Assembly (NCBI GenBank): GCA_017642425.1
Contig: JAGCPB010000020.1
Span: forward strand, 1 to 64,000
DNA: 64,000 nt
Direction of reading: 5' to 3'
Origin: Bacteroidaceae bacterium
GTDB lineage: Bacteria > Bacteroidota > Bacteroidia > Bacteroidales > Bacteroidaceae
Shown here: positions 25,755 through 36,556 of the stretch, piece after piece
Numbering within the stretch: position 1 is the stretch's first letter
Layout: each line of letters opens with the position of its first letter
The notes under the pieces: generated by a model
What the model saw: only the letters and a program-made list of their open reading frames with translations
Told to the model about the DNA's origin: nothing
The model's database searches: none
Translations under genes and position numbers: made by a program

Positions 25755-27212
25755 ATGGAAAACGACAAAACTATTGTTGCCATTGAACTTGGATCATCCA
25801 AGATTTCGGGAGTGGCCGGTCAGATTCAGTATGACGGCTCACTCAGGGTGATGGCGTATGCATCGGTGCCGTCATCGGCATGTATCAGACATGGTGCAGT
25901 TTATAATCTGGACAAAACCGCCAACGCTATCGTAGAGGTTGTGGAGAGACTGAACGGTATTCTCTCAACCCGCATAGAGAAGGTGTATGTGGGCTATAAC
26001 GCCAAAGGACTCAAATCCGTGATAAGCCGCGTGGAGCATCAGTTTGATGATGAGACGGTGGTGAGTCAGGAGGTTATAGACGATATGTTCCAGCAGTGCA
26101 GCGAGATAGAGTATGAGGGTTATGTGAACCTGTTCCAGGAGTCGCAGGAGTATGTGGTTGACCATATGCGCGGTACGGAGACCGATCCTATGGGTGTGGC
26201 ATGCCGTTCACTTGAGGGCAGTTACCTGAACATACTGTTGCGCAAACAGGTGGCCGATTACATTGCCCAGTGCTTCAGGATGGCACAGGTTGAGATTGTT
26301 GACGGCTATGTAGCCCCGATGGTTCAGGCCGATGCAGTTCTTTCGGACGATGACCGCCAGCAGGGTTGCGCTCTGGTGGATTACGGCGCTGACACTACAA
26401 CAGTATCGGTCTACAAGAACGGTATGCTGCGCTATCTGCGCGTCATTCCGCTGGGCAGTGCACTTATTACCCGTGACCTGTCGGCTATACTTAAGATTGA
26501 GCCTGAGCAGGCCGAACAGCTTAAATGTACTTACGGATTATGCAATCTGATAGGCAGTCAGGATAATGAAGAGACTATTCTTCTGAATGACAGGAAAGTT
26601 TCGCTGAATGAAATAGGTGAGATCATCGAAGCCCGGAACGAGGAGATAATCCGTAACGTCAACACCCAGATCAAGGCATCCGGTTACAGCGATGTGCTTT
26701 ACGCGGGAATAGTGCTGACAGGAGGAGGATCTCAGCTGCGTCAGTTAGACCAGGCTTTCAAGGATATGATGCCCTCGATGCGTCAACCGCGGATAGCGAC
26801 AGAACCGGAGTGTGGCGTGATATGGAATGAGCCGCGTTGGAAACGTGGTGACGGTTCCCAACTGGCATTGCTCTCAGTAATGGCCAAAGGTGATGAGAAC
26901 TGCTGTGAGCTCAAGCCAATGGATGAGATAGACAAGATGGCTCCCGAAGACCAGAACAAGGTCATACAGCAGAGTCTCTTTACCGAAGAGGGTGAGAGCG
27001 CCCAGGAGGAGCGTGACCGCAAGGAACAGGAGGAGCGCATGCAGGCTGTAGAGGCAGCCGCTGCAACCAAAGAGGATGAGGGAAATAAAGAACAACAAGG
27101 TGGAGTTAAAAAGAAAAGCGTATTCAAGCGCTGGATTGACAACTTCATGACTATGGGTGAAGACTTCTTTGATGACAAGGAGGATAAGAATGAAAAGAAA
27201 ACTGAAAACTGA
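25755..27212 (+). CDS. ftsA: Cell division protein FtsA with charged C-terminal extension
   Basis: An actin-like ATPase that tethers FtsZ filaments to the membrane. It has 485 residues, longer than the ~420 of E. coli. The N-terminus TIVAIELGSSKISGVAG and ALVDYGADTTTVSVYKNG are the phosphate-binding motifs, and GIVLTGGGSQL is the adenosine motif. After about residue 395 comes a highly charged, probably helical linker (repeated Glu/Lys). The end has an amphipathic segment SVFKRWIDNFMTMGEDFF that is a good candidate for the membrane-targeting helix. ftsZ follows after 8 nt. Confidence 0.94.
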   Translation: MENDKTIVAIELGSSKISGVAGQIQYDGSLRVMAYASVPSSACIRHGAVYNLDKTANAIVEVVERLNGILSTRIEKVYVGYNAKGLKSVISRVEHQFDDETVVSQEVIDDMFQQCSEIEYEGYVNLFQESQEYVVDHMRGTETDPMGVACRSLEGSYLNILLRKQVADYIAQCFRMAQVEIVDGYVAPMVQADAVLSDDDRQQGCALVDYGADTTTVSVYKNGMLRYLRVIPLGSALITRDLSAILKIEPEQAEQLKCTYGLCNLIGSQDNEETILLNDRKVSLNEIGEIIEARNEEIIRNVNTQIKASGYSDVLYAGIVLTGGGSQLRQLDQAFKDMMPSMRQPRIATEPECGVIWNEPRWKRGDGSQLALLSVMAKGDENCCELKPMDEIDKMAPEDQNKVIQQSLFTEEGESAQEERDRKEQEERMQAVEAAAATKEDEGNKEQQGGVKKKSVFKRWIDNFMTMGEDFFDDKEDKNEKKTEN

Positions 27213-27220
27213 CCGTAACT

Positions 27221-28432
27221 ATGAATCAGGATATAAGAGAATTTGAGGAGAACGCAATCCTTCCGTTTGATTTCCCGACCGAATCACGTAAGATAATCAA
27301 GGTCATAGGTGTGGGCGGCGGTGGCGGCAATGCCGTAAAGAATATGTACCGCGAGGGCATTCATGACGTGGTGTTTGTCATTGCCAATACAGACCAGCAG
27401 GCTTTGGCAGACTCAGATATACCCATTAAGCTCCAACTGGGCCGTCAGACCACCAACGGTCTGGGTGCCGGAAACGATCCCGATGTGGCTCGCAAAGCTG
27501 CCGAGGAGAGTATAGAGGAGATAAAGGCACAGTTCAAGGATGACACCCAGATGGTATTCATTACTGCAGGCATGGGTGGCGGAACCGGAACCGGAGCAGC
27601 TCCCGTGATAGCACGTTGTGCCAAGGAGTGCGGTATGCTTACGGTCGGTATCGTAACCATCCCGTTCAAGTTTGAGATGCGTCCCAAGATCAAGCAGGCA
27701 CTCAAGGGAGTACGCGAGATGTCACAGCATGTTGACGCCTTGCTTGTTATAAGCAATGAGAAACTGCTGGAGATATATCCTGACCAGAGTGTGGCTACCG
27801 GATTTAAGCATGTGGACGAGACTCTTACCACCGCTACCAAGAGTATAGCCGAGCTTATTACCTGCCGTGGTATCATCAACCTTGATTTCCGCGATGTAAA
27901 GAAGATACTGAGCAAGGGTGGCGTAGCCATTATGAGTACCGGTGTCGCTAAGGGTGAGAACCGTGTAAACCAGGCGTTTGACGCCGCTCTCAAATCACCT
28001 CTTCTCTATAATAATGATATTCATAAATCCAAGAAGATCCTGTTCAACATCTATCAGAGCACTCAGGCTGATCATCAGCTCATGCTTGACGAGATGAATG
28101 AGGTGCGTCACTTCATGGACAAGTTCGAGGACAAGAACATAGAGGTAATCTGGGGTCTTGCAAATGACGAGTCCCTTACCGATGAGGTCAAGATTACAGT
28201 TCTGGCCACCGGATTCGGAATGGACAGCATTCCAATGATGGAAGATGAGGATGAGACTGACCGTGTAATAGAGGATATCTATGGAGGTCGTATCAATAAG
28301 CGTCAGCTTTATCTGTATGATATGTCGGATGACGATCTGGATAACGATGCCCTGATAGATGCAATTGAGTCATCGCCTTCATATCTGCGCAATCAGGTGG
28401 GGCTAAAGGAGATCAAGTCTCTTCGTGCCTAA
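27221..28432 (+). CDS. ftsZ: Cell division GTPase FtsZ
   Basis: A tubulin-like GTPase that forms the Z ring. It has 403 residues. GTP-binding elements are IGVGGGGGNAVKNM near residue 30, the tubulin signature GGGTGTGAAP near 120, and NLDFRDVKKIL in the T7 region. The folded core ends near residue 335. The remaining 68 residues form a short linker and a conserved tail (SYLRNQVGLKEIKSL) expected to bind FtsA. It is the last gene of the cluster. Its stop codon overlaps the stop of recO on the other strand, with no terminator between. Confidence 0.96.
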   Translation: MNQDIREFEENAILPFDFPTESRKIIKVIGVGGGGGNAVKNMYREGIHDVVFVIANTDQQALADSDIPIKLQLGRQTTNGLGAGNDPDVARKAAEESIEEIKAQFKDDTQMVFITAGMGGGTGTGAAPVIARCAKECGMLTVGIVTIPFKFEMRPKIKQALKGVREMSQHVDALLVISNEKLLEIYPDQSVATGFKHVDETLTTATKSIAELITCRGIINLDFRDVKKILSKGGVAIMSTGVAKGENRVNQAFDAALKSPLLYNNDIHKSKKILFNIYQSTQADHQLMLDEMNEVRHFMDKFEDKNIEVIWGLANDESLTDEVKITVLATGFGMDSIPMMEDEDETDRVIEDIYGGRINKRQLYLYDMSDDDLDNDALIDAIESSPSYLRNQVGLKEIKSLRA

Positions 28433-29157
28433 CCGAATACCGTTTCCAGCACCTCGATAGACTTGAGTACAGGGAAGGAGGGTATGTGCAGGCGGAAATA
28501 GGTGTTGAGCGCATTCAACAGCATGACGCGTTCCTGACCGGTCAGGGGCGCGTCTTTTATCCGGTTGTAGTTGCTCTCCATGAGCAGGTGCAGCTTGTAT
28601 GAGAGATCTGCCGGCATAAAATCGGTATGCCTGGGTAAAATCGGAGTGAAACAGCCGTCACGCATATCGAGCACGCATCCGGGCGTGTATTCATCGGCAT
28701 TGGGGCATATGCCTGTATGGCTGGCCGTACCTATCATGAATGCTATATGAAAATTGGCATAAGTACCTTGCGGGGTAGCATCCAGCCATTGTAGCGATTC
28801 TGAAAGGAAACGGTACAGTCCGGGATTGTTCTGCTCGTTATTAAGCGCATAGGTCAGGAATTCGGACAGGAACAGCGCTATTGCGCTTTTTACTGGGTTG
28901 AACGGAATATCTCTGTAGGGTAGGGAGTTCTTGGCATCTTTTATGTGGTGCAGATTATCCGTGGGTACATATTCAGCCTGGAAATCAAGATGCGTGAGCG
29001 GCTGAAGCAGGGTGTTACGTGATGCGTTTTTTCCGCTTTTGGATAGAAACCAGATGAATGGGACCATACCGTGCGTACGCGTAAATATACGCGCAATGCT
29101 GGTCCGGTCATTATGCCTTACCACCCCAATCAGTATTCCGTTTTCGGCCTGCCACAT
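28429..29157 (-). CDS. recO: DNA repair protein RecO
   Basis: A recombination mediator that helps load RecA onto single-stranded DNA through RecFOR. It has 242 residues. The N-terminal OB-fold begins MWQAENGILIGVVRHNDRTS and continues TRTHGMVPFIW, matching RecO of Bacteroidetes; the C-terminal part is helical. A longer frame opens at 29193, but a -7 box (29181-29188) lies inside that extension, so the start at 29157 is preferred. It converges on ftsZ with a 3-nt stop overlap. Confidence 0.87.
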   Translation of the reverse strand: MWQAENGILIGVVRHNDRTSIARIFTRTHGMVPFIWFLSKSGKNASRNTLLQPLTHLDFQAEYVPTDNLHHIKDAKNSLPYRDIPFNPVKSAIALFLSEFLTYALNNEQNNPGLYRFLSESLQWLDATPQGTYANFHIAFMIGTASHTGICPNADEYTPGCVLDMRDGCFTPILPRHTDFMPADLSYKLHLLMESNYNRIKDAPLTGQERVMLLNALNTYFRLHIPSFPVLKSIEVLETVFG

Positions 29158-29180
29158 TGATTGTATGGTTTGTGTTGAGA

Positions 29181-29188
29181 CAAAAATA
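29181..29188 (-). promoter_or_regulatory. -7 box of recO
   Basis: On the minus strand this reads TATTTTTG, 23 nt before the chosen start codon. It supports the shorter RecO start. Confidence 0.55.
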
Positions 29189-29247
29189 AGCAATAATAAC
29201 CATATTGGGACACAGGTCTTAAGATTCTAAAAAATTTGGAGAGAAAG

Positions 29248-29278
29248 TTTGCTGTTTGGAAAAATGTAACTACTTTTG
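29248..29278 (+). promoter_or_regulatory. Promoter of the tRNA-Glu/rpsT transcript
   Basis: The -33 TTTG (29248-29251) and -7 TACTTTTG (29271-29278) have a 19-bp spacer, a full consensus match. Confidence 0.8.
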
Positions 29279-29323
29279 CATCCGCTTTATAGGGCGGCTC
29301 TTTAGAGTTGCTCCGGAAAGGAT

Positions 29324-29395
29324 GGCGCGTTCGTATATCGGCTAGTACTCAAGATTTTCATTCTTGCAAGATGAGTTCGACTCTCATACGCGCTA
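29324..29395 (+). tRNA. tRNA-Glu (anticodon TTC)
   Basis: A 72-nt cloverleaf with acceptor GGCGCGT/ACGCGCT (one G-U pair), D stem GTAT/GTAC, anticodon stem CAAGA/TCTTG with loop TTTTCAT (TTC), and T arm ATGAG-TTCGACT-CTCAT. No CCA and no terminator follow; rpsT starts 33 nt later, so the two are likely co-transcribed. Confidence 0.95.
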
Positions 29396-29428
29396 CGAAT
29401 AAGTAAAATTAATAAATAAGTAGTTATA

Positions 29429-29683
29429 ATGGCAAACCACAAATCAGCCCTGAAGGCTATCAGAAAGAGCGAGAAGAGAAGACTTCACAACCGTTATTAT
29501 GCAAAGACCATGCGTAATGCAGTTCGTCAGCTTCGCGCCATGACCAACAAGGAGGAGGCTCTTGCTACCTATCCTAAGGTTCAGAAACTGCTGGACAAGC
29601 TGGCTAAGACCAAGCTCATCCACAAGAACAAGGCCGCTAACCTCAAGTCAAAGCTCTGCGCTCACATCGCTAAGCTCGCGTAA
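29429..29683 (+). CDS. rpsT: 30S ribosomal protein S20
   Basis: A primary 16S rRNA-binding protein of the small subunit, 84 residues, highly basic. The N-terminus [20 protein letters not shown] is diagnostic and the rest forms the S20 helical bundle. It lies downstream of tRNA-Glu on what looks like one transcript, an arrangement I associate with Bacteroidetes. A strong bidirectional terminator follows 28 nt after the stop. Confidence 0.97.
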   Translation: MANHKSALKAIRKSEKRRLHNRYYAKTMRNAVRQLRAMTNKEEALATYPKVQKLLDKLAKTKLIHKNKAANLKSKLCAHIAKLA

Positions 29684-29702
29684 TATCAAATACGCTTAAG
29701 GT

Positions 29703-29740
29703 CAAAAAAATAGGTTGGTTCCGCAGAACCAACCTTTTTT
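29703..29740. terminator. Bidirectional terminator between rpsT and gyrB
   Basis: Perfect 10-bp stem AGGTTGGTTC/GAACCAACCT (29712-29721 with 29726-29735), with A-run on the left and T-run on the right, between convergent genes. Confidence 0.92.
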
Positions 29741-29743
29741 GTT

Positions 29744-31738
<1,995 letters not shown>

Positions 31739-31826
31739 TCATACCACATTGTTTAAAAATGATAATTTTAATGACTTTTTCAACAACAATATATATGCAT
31801 AATGCATAGATATCGAAGCCTTTTTG

Positions 31827-31834
31827 TATTTTTG
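31827..31834 (+). promoter_or_regulatory. -7 box of the regulator/ligase operon
   Basis: TATTTTTG, 42 nt before the ATG at 31877. It lies inside the longer open frame that begins at 31802, which argues for the downstream start. No second promoter is obvious before the fourth gene ends. Confidence 0.6.
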
Positions 31835-31876
31835 CGGCGTGAAAAAGAACCAATCTGTATAAAAATACATAAAATC

Positions 31877-32452
31877 ATGAATTCTAAAGTACCAGTCGGT
31901 AAAAAGATCCGCTCTCTCAGAGAGTCAAAGCAGATGGAGATAGAGGTGCTGGCTGAGCGTGCCCAGCTATCGGTGGAACAAGTCAAGGCAATTGAGGATG
32001 ACGGCCCCCTGCCGGGTCTGGCTCCGCTTATCAAGATTGCCCGTGTCCTTGGCGTACGACTGGGTACTTTCCTGGATGACCAGCAGAGCGTGGGTGCGGT
32101 GGTAAGCCGTGCTCAGGACGAGCGTGAAAGCGTACGGTTCTCAAACCATGCAGCCGCAGGGCATGAGAACATGATCTATCATTCCCTCTCGGAGGGTAAG
32201 GATAACCGTCATCTGGAGCCGTTCGTGATTGACATACTTCCCGAGCAGGATCCTAAGTTCGATCTCTCAACCCATGAAGGTGAGGAGTTCATCTATGTAC
32301 TTGACGGCCAGGTTGAGATCAACTACGGTAAGAACACGTACGTTCTTGAGAAAGGTGACAGCATATACTACGATTCAATAGTCAAACACCACGTACACGG
32401 TTATCAAGGCCGGAAGGCCCGCATACTTGCTGTGGTTTATACTCCAATCTAA
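31877..32452 (+). CDS. XRE-family regulator with C-terminal cupin domain (1)
   Basis: A 191-residue regulator. The N-terminal helix-turn-helix (about 7-65: GKKIRSLRESKQMEIEVLAE; SVEQVKAIEDD) is followed by a cupin (about 115-190) with STHEGEEFIYVLDGQVEINY and LEKGDSIYYDS. Such proteins regulate neighbouring metabolic genes, the cupin binding a small ligand, probably a product of the adjacent enzyme. The downstream ligase starts directly at the stop codon. A second regulator of the same architecture lies two genes on. Confidence 0.88.
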   Translation: MNSKVPVGKKIRSLRESKQMEIEVLAERAQLSVEQVKAIEDDGPLPGLAPLIKIARVLGVRLGTFLDDQQSVGAVVSRAQDERESVRFSNHAAAGHENMIYHSLSEGKDNRHLEPFVIDILPEQDPKFDLSTHEGEEFIYVLDGQVEINYGKNTYVLEKGDSIYYDSIVKHHVHGYQGRKARILAVVYTPI

Positions 32453-34105
32453 ATGTATCAGTTATCGGAAAGAACACTGGGTGACTGGCTTGAGCATTGG
32501 GCTCAGGTCTCCCCTGACCGCGAATATATAGTCTATTCGGACCGCGACCTGCGTTTTACCTGGAAACAGTTCAACGATAGGGTCGATGACATGGCACGTG
32601 GCCTGATTGCAATTGGCGTGACCAAGGGCACACATGTGGGTCTCTGGGCCCAGAACGTACCTGATTGGCTTACGTTCCTCTATGCCTGTGCCAAGATAGG
32701 TGCAGTCTGCATTACCGTAAACACCAATTACAAGCAGAATGAGCTGGAATACCTGTGCAAGGATTCCGATATGCATACCCTGTGCCTCACCGATGGTACT
32801 TGGGAGAGCAACTACGTGGATATGACCTATACCATGCTGCCGGAACTGCGCGAGTGCCAGCGCGGGCATCTGGAGAGCAAGCGTTTCCCCAAGCTCAAGA
32901 ATGTGGTCTATATAGGACAGGAGAAGTATCGTGGTATGTATAATACTGCCGAGATACTTTTGCTTGGTGAAAATACGGATGATGACGAGTTCCTGCGTCT
33001 GCGCAAATCCGTTACGTGTCACGATGTGGTGAATATGCAATATACATCGGGTACCACAGGATTCCCCAAGGGAGTCATGCTTACCCACTACAACATAGCC
33101 AATGACGGATTCCTTACCGGTGAGCACATGAAGTTCACTCAGGATGACAAACTCTGCGTGTGCGTGCCGCTGTTCCACTGCTTCGGTGTGGTTTTGGCTA
33201 CCATGAACTGTCTTACCCACGGCTGTACCGAGGTCGTAGTGGAGCGTTTTGACCCGCTGGTTACGCTGGCATCGGTCCACAAGGAGCGTTGTACGGCACT
33301 CTACGGCGTGCCCACAATGTTTATCGCGGAACTGAATCACCCCATGTTTGATATGTTTGACCTCTCATGCCTGCGTACCGGCATCATGGCGGGATCTCTC
33401 TGTCCGATAGAGCTTATGCGCAAGGTGGAGGAGAAGATGTATCTGCATGTAACCAGTGTGTATGGACTGACCGAGTCATCTCCCGGCATGAGCCAGACCC
33501 GCATTGATGATCCCGATGAGGTGCGTTACACAACCGTGGGCCGCGACTATGAGTTTGTTGACGTCAAGGTGCTGGATCCGGAGACCAACAGGGAGGTTCC
33601 GGTTGGTGTTCAGGGTGAGATGTGCTGCAAGGGTTTCAATGTGATGAAGGGTTACTACAAGAATCCGGAAGCTACAGCCGAGGTTATAGATGAGAACGGA
33701 TACCTGCATTCAGGTGACCTGGGTGTCAAGGACGAGAACGGCAACTACCGTATCACCGGCCGTATCAAGGATATGATAATACGTGGCGGCGAGAACATCT
33801 ATCCGCGTGAGATAGAGGAGTTCCTATACCATCTTCCAGGCGTGCGTGACGTACAGGTGGCAGGCGTACCATCAAAGAAATACGGAGAGGAGGTTGGCGC
33901 GTTCATCATCCTGGATGACGGTGCCGCTCTTACTGAAGAGGAGGTGCGTGACTGGTGCCGCGGCAAGATAGCCCGTTACAAGATACCCAAATATGTCTTT
34001 TTTGTAAAGGAATACCCGCTTACAGGCAGCGGCAAGATACAGAAATTCAAACTGCGCGAGCTTAGCCTGAAGCTCTGCGAGGAACAGGGAATAGAGGTTG
34101 TGTGA
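32453..34105 (+). CDS. AMP-forming acyl-CoA ligase (FadD-like)
   Basis: A 550-residue adenylate-forming enzyme that activates a carboxylic acid with ATP and CoA. The P-loop [16 protein letters not shown] lies near residue 200. The motifs [12 protein letters not shown] and [21 protein letters not shown] are typical of medium/long-chain acyl-CoA synthetases, and the catalytic lysine lies in [12 protein letters not shown] near the end. It abuts the first XRE-cupin gene and is followed after 1 nt by the second. The substrate is not certain; fatty or branched-chain acids are plausible. Confidence 0.9.
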   Translation: MYQLSERTLGDWLEHWAQVSPDREYIVYSDRDLRFTWKQFNDRVDDMARGLIAIGVTKGTHVGLWAQNVPDWLTFLYACAKIGAVCITVNTNYKQNELEYLCKDSDMHTLCLTDGTWESNYVDMTYTMLPELRECQRGHLESKRFPKLKNVVYIGQEKYRGMYNTAEILLLGENTDDDEFLRLRKSVTCHDVVNMQYTSGTTGFPKGVMLTHYNIANDGFLTGEHMKFTQDDKLCVCVPLFHCFGVVLATMNCLTHGCTEVVVERFDPLVTLASVHKERCTALYGVPTMFIAELNHPMFDMFDLSCLRTGIMAGSLCPIELMRKVEEKMYLHVTSVYGLTESSPGMSQTRIDDPDEVRYTTVGRDYEFVDVKVLDPETNREVPVGVQGEMCCKGFNVMKGYYKNPEATAEVIDENGYLHSGDLGVKDENGNYRITGRIKDMIIRGGENIYPREIEEFLYHLPGVRDVQVAGVPSKKYGEEVGAFIILDDGAALTEEEVRDWCRGKIARYKIPKYVFFVKEYPLTGSGKIQKFKLRELSLKLCEEQGIEVV

Positions 34106-34106
34106 T

Positions 34107-34664
34107 ATGGAAATTAACGAACAAATAAAACAGATGGCCATGCGTCTGCGCGGACTTCGCGAGGACCTGGAGATGACCATTGAAGAGGTGGCGCAGAAGT
34201 GCGGCATCACTCCGGATGAGTTGAAACGATATGAATCCGGCGAGTCAGACATTCCTATGAACTTTTTGTGTAACGCAGCGAATGTGCTTGGCGTTGAGCC
34301 TTTGGAACTTTTTGCGGGCGATGCTCCTACCATGAGCAGCTATTGGCTGGTGCGCAAGGGCAAAGGGCCTGTCATTGAGAGACAGAAGGCATATAAATAT
34401 CAGGCACTTGCCATGGGATTCAAACATGCCAAGGCTTCTCCGTTCATTGTCACTGTAGACCCTAAGATGGAGAGTGAGATGCACTTGAACTCACATGAGG
34501 GCCAGGAGTTCAACCTTGTGCTCAAGGGGACTCTTTTCTTGAGCATAGGCGGAAAGGAACTGGTGCTGAACCCTGGTGACAGTATCTATTTTGACGCCAC
34601 GCAGCCGCACGGCATGAGAGCCTTGAATGGTGAGCCGGCTCGTTTCTTTGCAATCATAATCTAA
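34107..34664 (+). CDS. XRE-family regulator with C-terminal cupin domain (2)
   Basis: A 185-residue protein built like the regulator at 31877: helix-turn-helix (MRLRGLREDLEMTIEEVAQK; TPDELKRYESGES) then a cupin (HLNSHEGQEFNLVLKGTLFL; LNPGDSIYFDATQPHGM). Sequence identity to the first is modest, so any duplication is old. ATG 34107 is preferred over an upstream codon at 34098 that would overlap the ligase stop. It precedes the second ligase by 7 nt. Confidence 0.87.
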   Translation: MEINEQIKQMAMRLRGLREDLEMTIEEVAQKCGITPDELKRYESGESDIPMNFLCNAANVLGVEPLELFAGDAPTMSSYWLVRKGKGPVIERQKAYKYQALAMGFKHAKASPFIVTVDPKMESEMHLNSHEGQEFNLVLKGTLFLSIGGKELVLNPGDSIYFDATQPHGMRALNGEPARFFAIII

Positions 34665-34671
34665 TCCTTAC

Positions 34672-36339
34672 ATGTTAGAAAAATATTTACGTAAGGTGGA
34701 ATTTGAGTCACTTGATGATTTCCGCCGTAATTTTGAGATAATCGTACCTGAAAACTTCAATTTCGGTTATGACGTTGTTGACGGGTGGGCCGGTACGGAT
34801 CCGGATAAGCTGGCTCTTCTGTGGACCAATGACGAGGGTGCCGAGGTGCGCTATACTTTTGCTGACATAAAGCGTAAATCAGACCAGGTCGCGTCTTTCT
34901 TCCAGTCTCTTGGAATAGGGCGCGGTGACTGCGTCATGATGATGCTCAAGCGGCGTGCCGAGTTCTGGTTCTCTATCGTGGCTCTTCACAAGTTGGGGGC
35001 CGTGGCCATTCCCGCAACCCATCTGCTCACTCCAAAAGACCTTATTTATAGAGCCAATTCGGCACAGATCAAGATGATTGTATCGGCCGATGAACCTATA
35101 ATGATACAGCATGTGAATGAGTGTCTAAAGGATGCTCCATCGGTAAAAGTGCTTGTGGCTACCGGTTCATATTGTGATGGTAACTGGCACAGCATGGATG
35201 AGGGAATGAGAAACGCCCCGGAGTTTGTGCGTCCGGAACATGTCAATGACAACCGTGACATATCTCTGCTGTACTTTACGTCGGGTTCAAGCGGCAACCC
35301 CAAGATGGTGGCGCATAACTTCCTGTATCCCTTGGGACATATCGTTACCGCCAAATACTGGCACAACGTAAATGAGAACAGTCTGCATCTTACCGTAGCG
35401 GATACCGGATGGGGCAAGGCCGTCTGGGGCAAACTCTACGGGCAGTGGCTGTCCGGTGCGGCGGTGTTTGTTTATGACCACGAAAAGTTCACTCCGGCCA
35501 ACATTCTGGCTGCAATGGCCAGGTATCACGTGACATCATTCTGCGCACCCCCTACAATCTACCGTTATCTTATACGTGAGGATTTAAGTCAGTATGATTT
35601 AAGCGCCCTGACATATTGCACTACTGCAGGTGAACCGCTCAATCCAAGCGTGTTTGATTTCTGGAAAGAGCATACGGGACTTGAGATTCATGAGGGGTTC
35701 GGTCAGACTGAGACGGCAATGACCATAGGTACTTTCCCGTGGATGAAGCCCAAACCGGGATCACTTGGCGTACCCAACCCCGCGTACGATATGGATTTGC
35801 TTACCAATGACGGACGTTCGGCCGAGGACGGTGAGAGCGGTGAGATAATACTGCACACAGACAAACGCATACCTCTTGGTTTGTTTGAGGAGTATTTCCA
35901 CAACCCGGAACTGACCAGGACCGTACATGACAAAGGTATCTATCACACCGGTGATGTGGCATGGCGTGACAGCGACGGCTACTACTGGTTTGTGGGCCGT
36001 ACGGATGATGTGATCAAGAGTTCCGGTTACCGAATAGGGCCGTTTGAGGTTGAGAGCGCGCTGATGACTCATCCGGCAGTGGTTGAGTGTGCTGTTACAG
36101 GTGTTCCCGATGAGGTGCGCGGACAGGTTGTAAAGGCTACTATAATACTTTCCAAGGAGTACAGGGACTGTCCCGACAAGGAGGCTCTTATAAAAGAGAT
36201 ACAGAATCACGTAAAGAAAGTTTCCGCACCGTACAAGTATCCGCGTGTGGTGGAATTTGTGGATGAGTTACCCAAGACCATAAGCGGTAAGATACGCCGA
36301 GTGGAGATACGTGACAGGGACGCTGCGGCCGGACGATAG
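34672..36339 (+). CDS. AMP-forming acyl-CoA synthetase (ACSM/acetate-type)
   Basis: A 555-residue adenylate-forming enzyme from a different subgroup than its neighbour. It has the P-loop YFTSGSSGNPKMVAHN, then VADTGWGKAVWGKLYGQW, EGFGQTETAMTIG, YHTGDVAWRDSDGYYWFVGR and the catalytic lysine region TISGKIRRVEIRD. The TGWGKA and FVGRTDDVIKSSGYRIGP motifs resemble medium-chain acyl-CoA synthetases of the ACSM family. It is the last gene of the four-gene operon; a hairpin follows 33 nt after the stop. Likely substrates are short, branched or aromatic acids (inference). Confidence 0.9.
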   Translation: MLEKYLRKVEFESLDDFRRNFEIIVPENFNFGYDVVDGWAGTDPDKLALLWTNDEGAEVRYTFADIKRKSDQVASFFQSLGIGRGDCVMMMLKRRAEFWFSIVALHKLGAVAIPATHLLTPKDLIYRANSAQIKMIVSADEPIMIQHVNECLKDAPSVKVLVATGSYCDGNWHSMDEGMRNAPEFVRPEHVNDNRDISLLYFTSGSSGNPKMVAHNFLYPLGHIVTAKYWHNVNENSLHLTVADTGWGKAVWGKLYGQWLSGAAVFVYDHEKFTPANILAAMARYHVTSFCAPPTIYRYLIREDLSQYDLSALTYCTTAGEPLNPSVFDFWKEHTGLEIHEGFGQTETAMTIGTFPWMKPKPGSLGVPNPAYDMDLLTNDGRSAEDGESGEIILHTDKRIPLGLFEEYFHNPELTRTVHDKGIYHTGDVAWRDSDGYYWFVGRTDDVIKSSGYRIGPFEVESALMTHPAVVECAVTGVPDEVRGQVVKATIILSKEYRDCPDKEALIKEIQNHVKKVSAPYKYPRVVEFVDELPKTISGKIRRVEIRDRDAAAGR

Positions 36340-36372
36340 GCATTGAATTGCATAACACCTGTATAAAGATAG

Positions 36373-36411
36373 GCCCGAGTGTGCTGAAAATTGCATATTC
36401 GGGCATTTTAT
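36373..36411 (+). terminator. Terminator of the regulator/ligase operon
   Basis: A 12-bp stem with G-U pairs (36373-36384 with 36393-36404), an AT-rich loop and a T-rich tail ATTTTATTTG. Confidence 0.75.
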
Positions 36412-36467
36412 TTGTGTTTTGGGAGTGAAATTTCCTTATTATTTTATTAATATTAAAAAATAGGCAT

Positions 36468-36475
36468 TAACTTTG
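36468..36475 (+). promoter_or_regulatory. -7 box of the coiled-coil lipoprotein gene
   Basis: TAACTTTG, about 80 nt before the chosen ATG at 36557. The leader contains a small inverted repeat CTACGT/ACGTAG (36489-36509). Confidence 0.6.
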
Positions 36476-36556
36476 CGCACCAAAACCACTACGTCTTTTT
36501 TGAACGTAGCAGTCATTGACATAGAAACAGAAATAACAATAAAACCTCAAAAAGAA

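Noticed and set aside
29158..29193. N-terminal extension of RecO
   Set aside because: It contains the -7 box and does not match RecO N-termini.
32462..33340. Long antisense open frame (292 codons) opposite the first acyl-CoA ligase
   Set aside because: Lies wholly within a well-supported gene on the other strand; His/Val-rich composition is that of a complement shadow.
36473..36556. Upstream start extending the coiled-coil lipoprotein
   Set aside because: It begins inside the -7 box and would bury the signal peptide.
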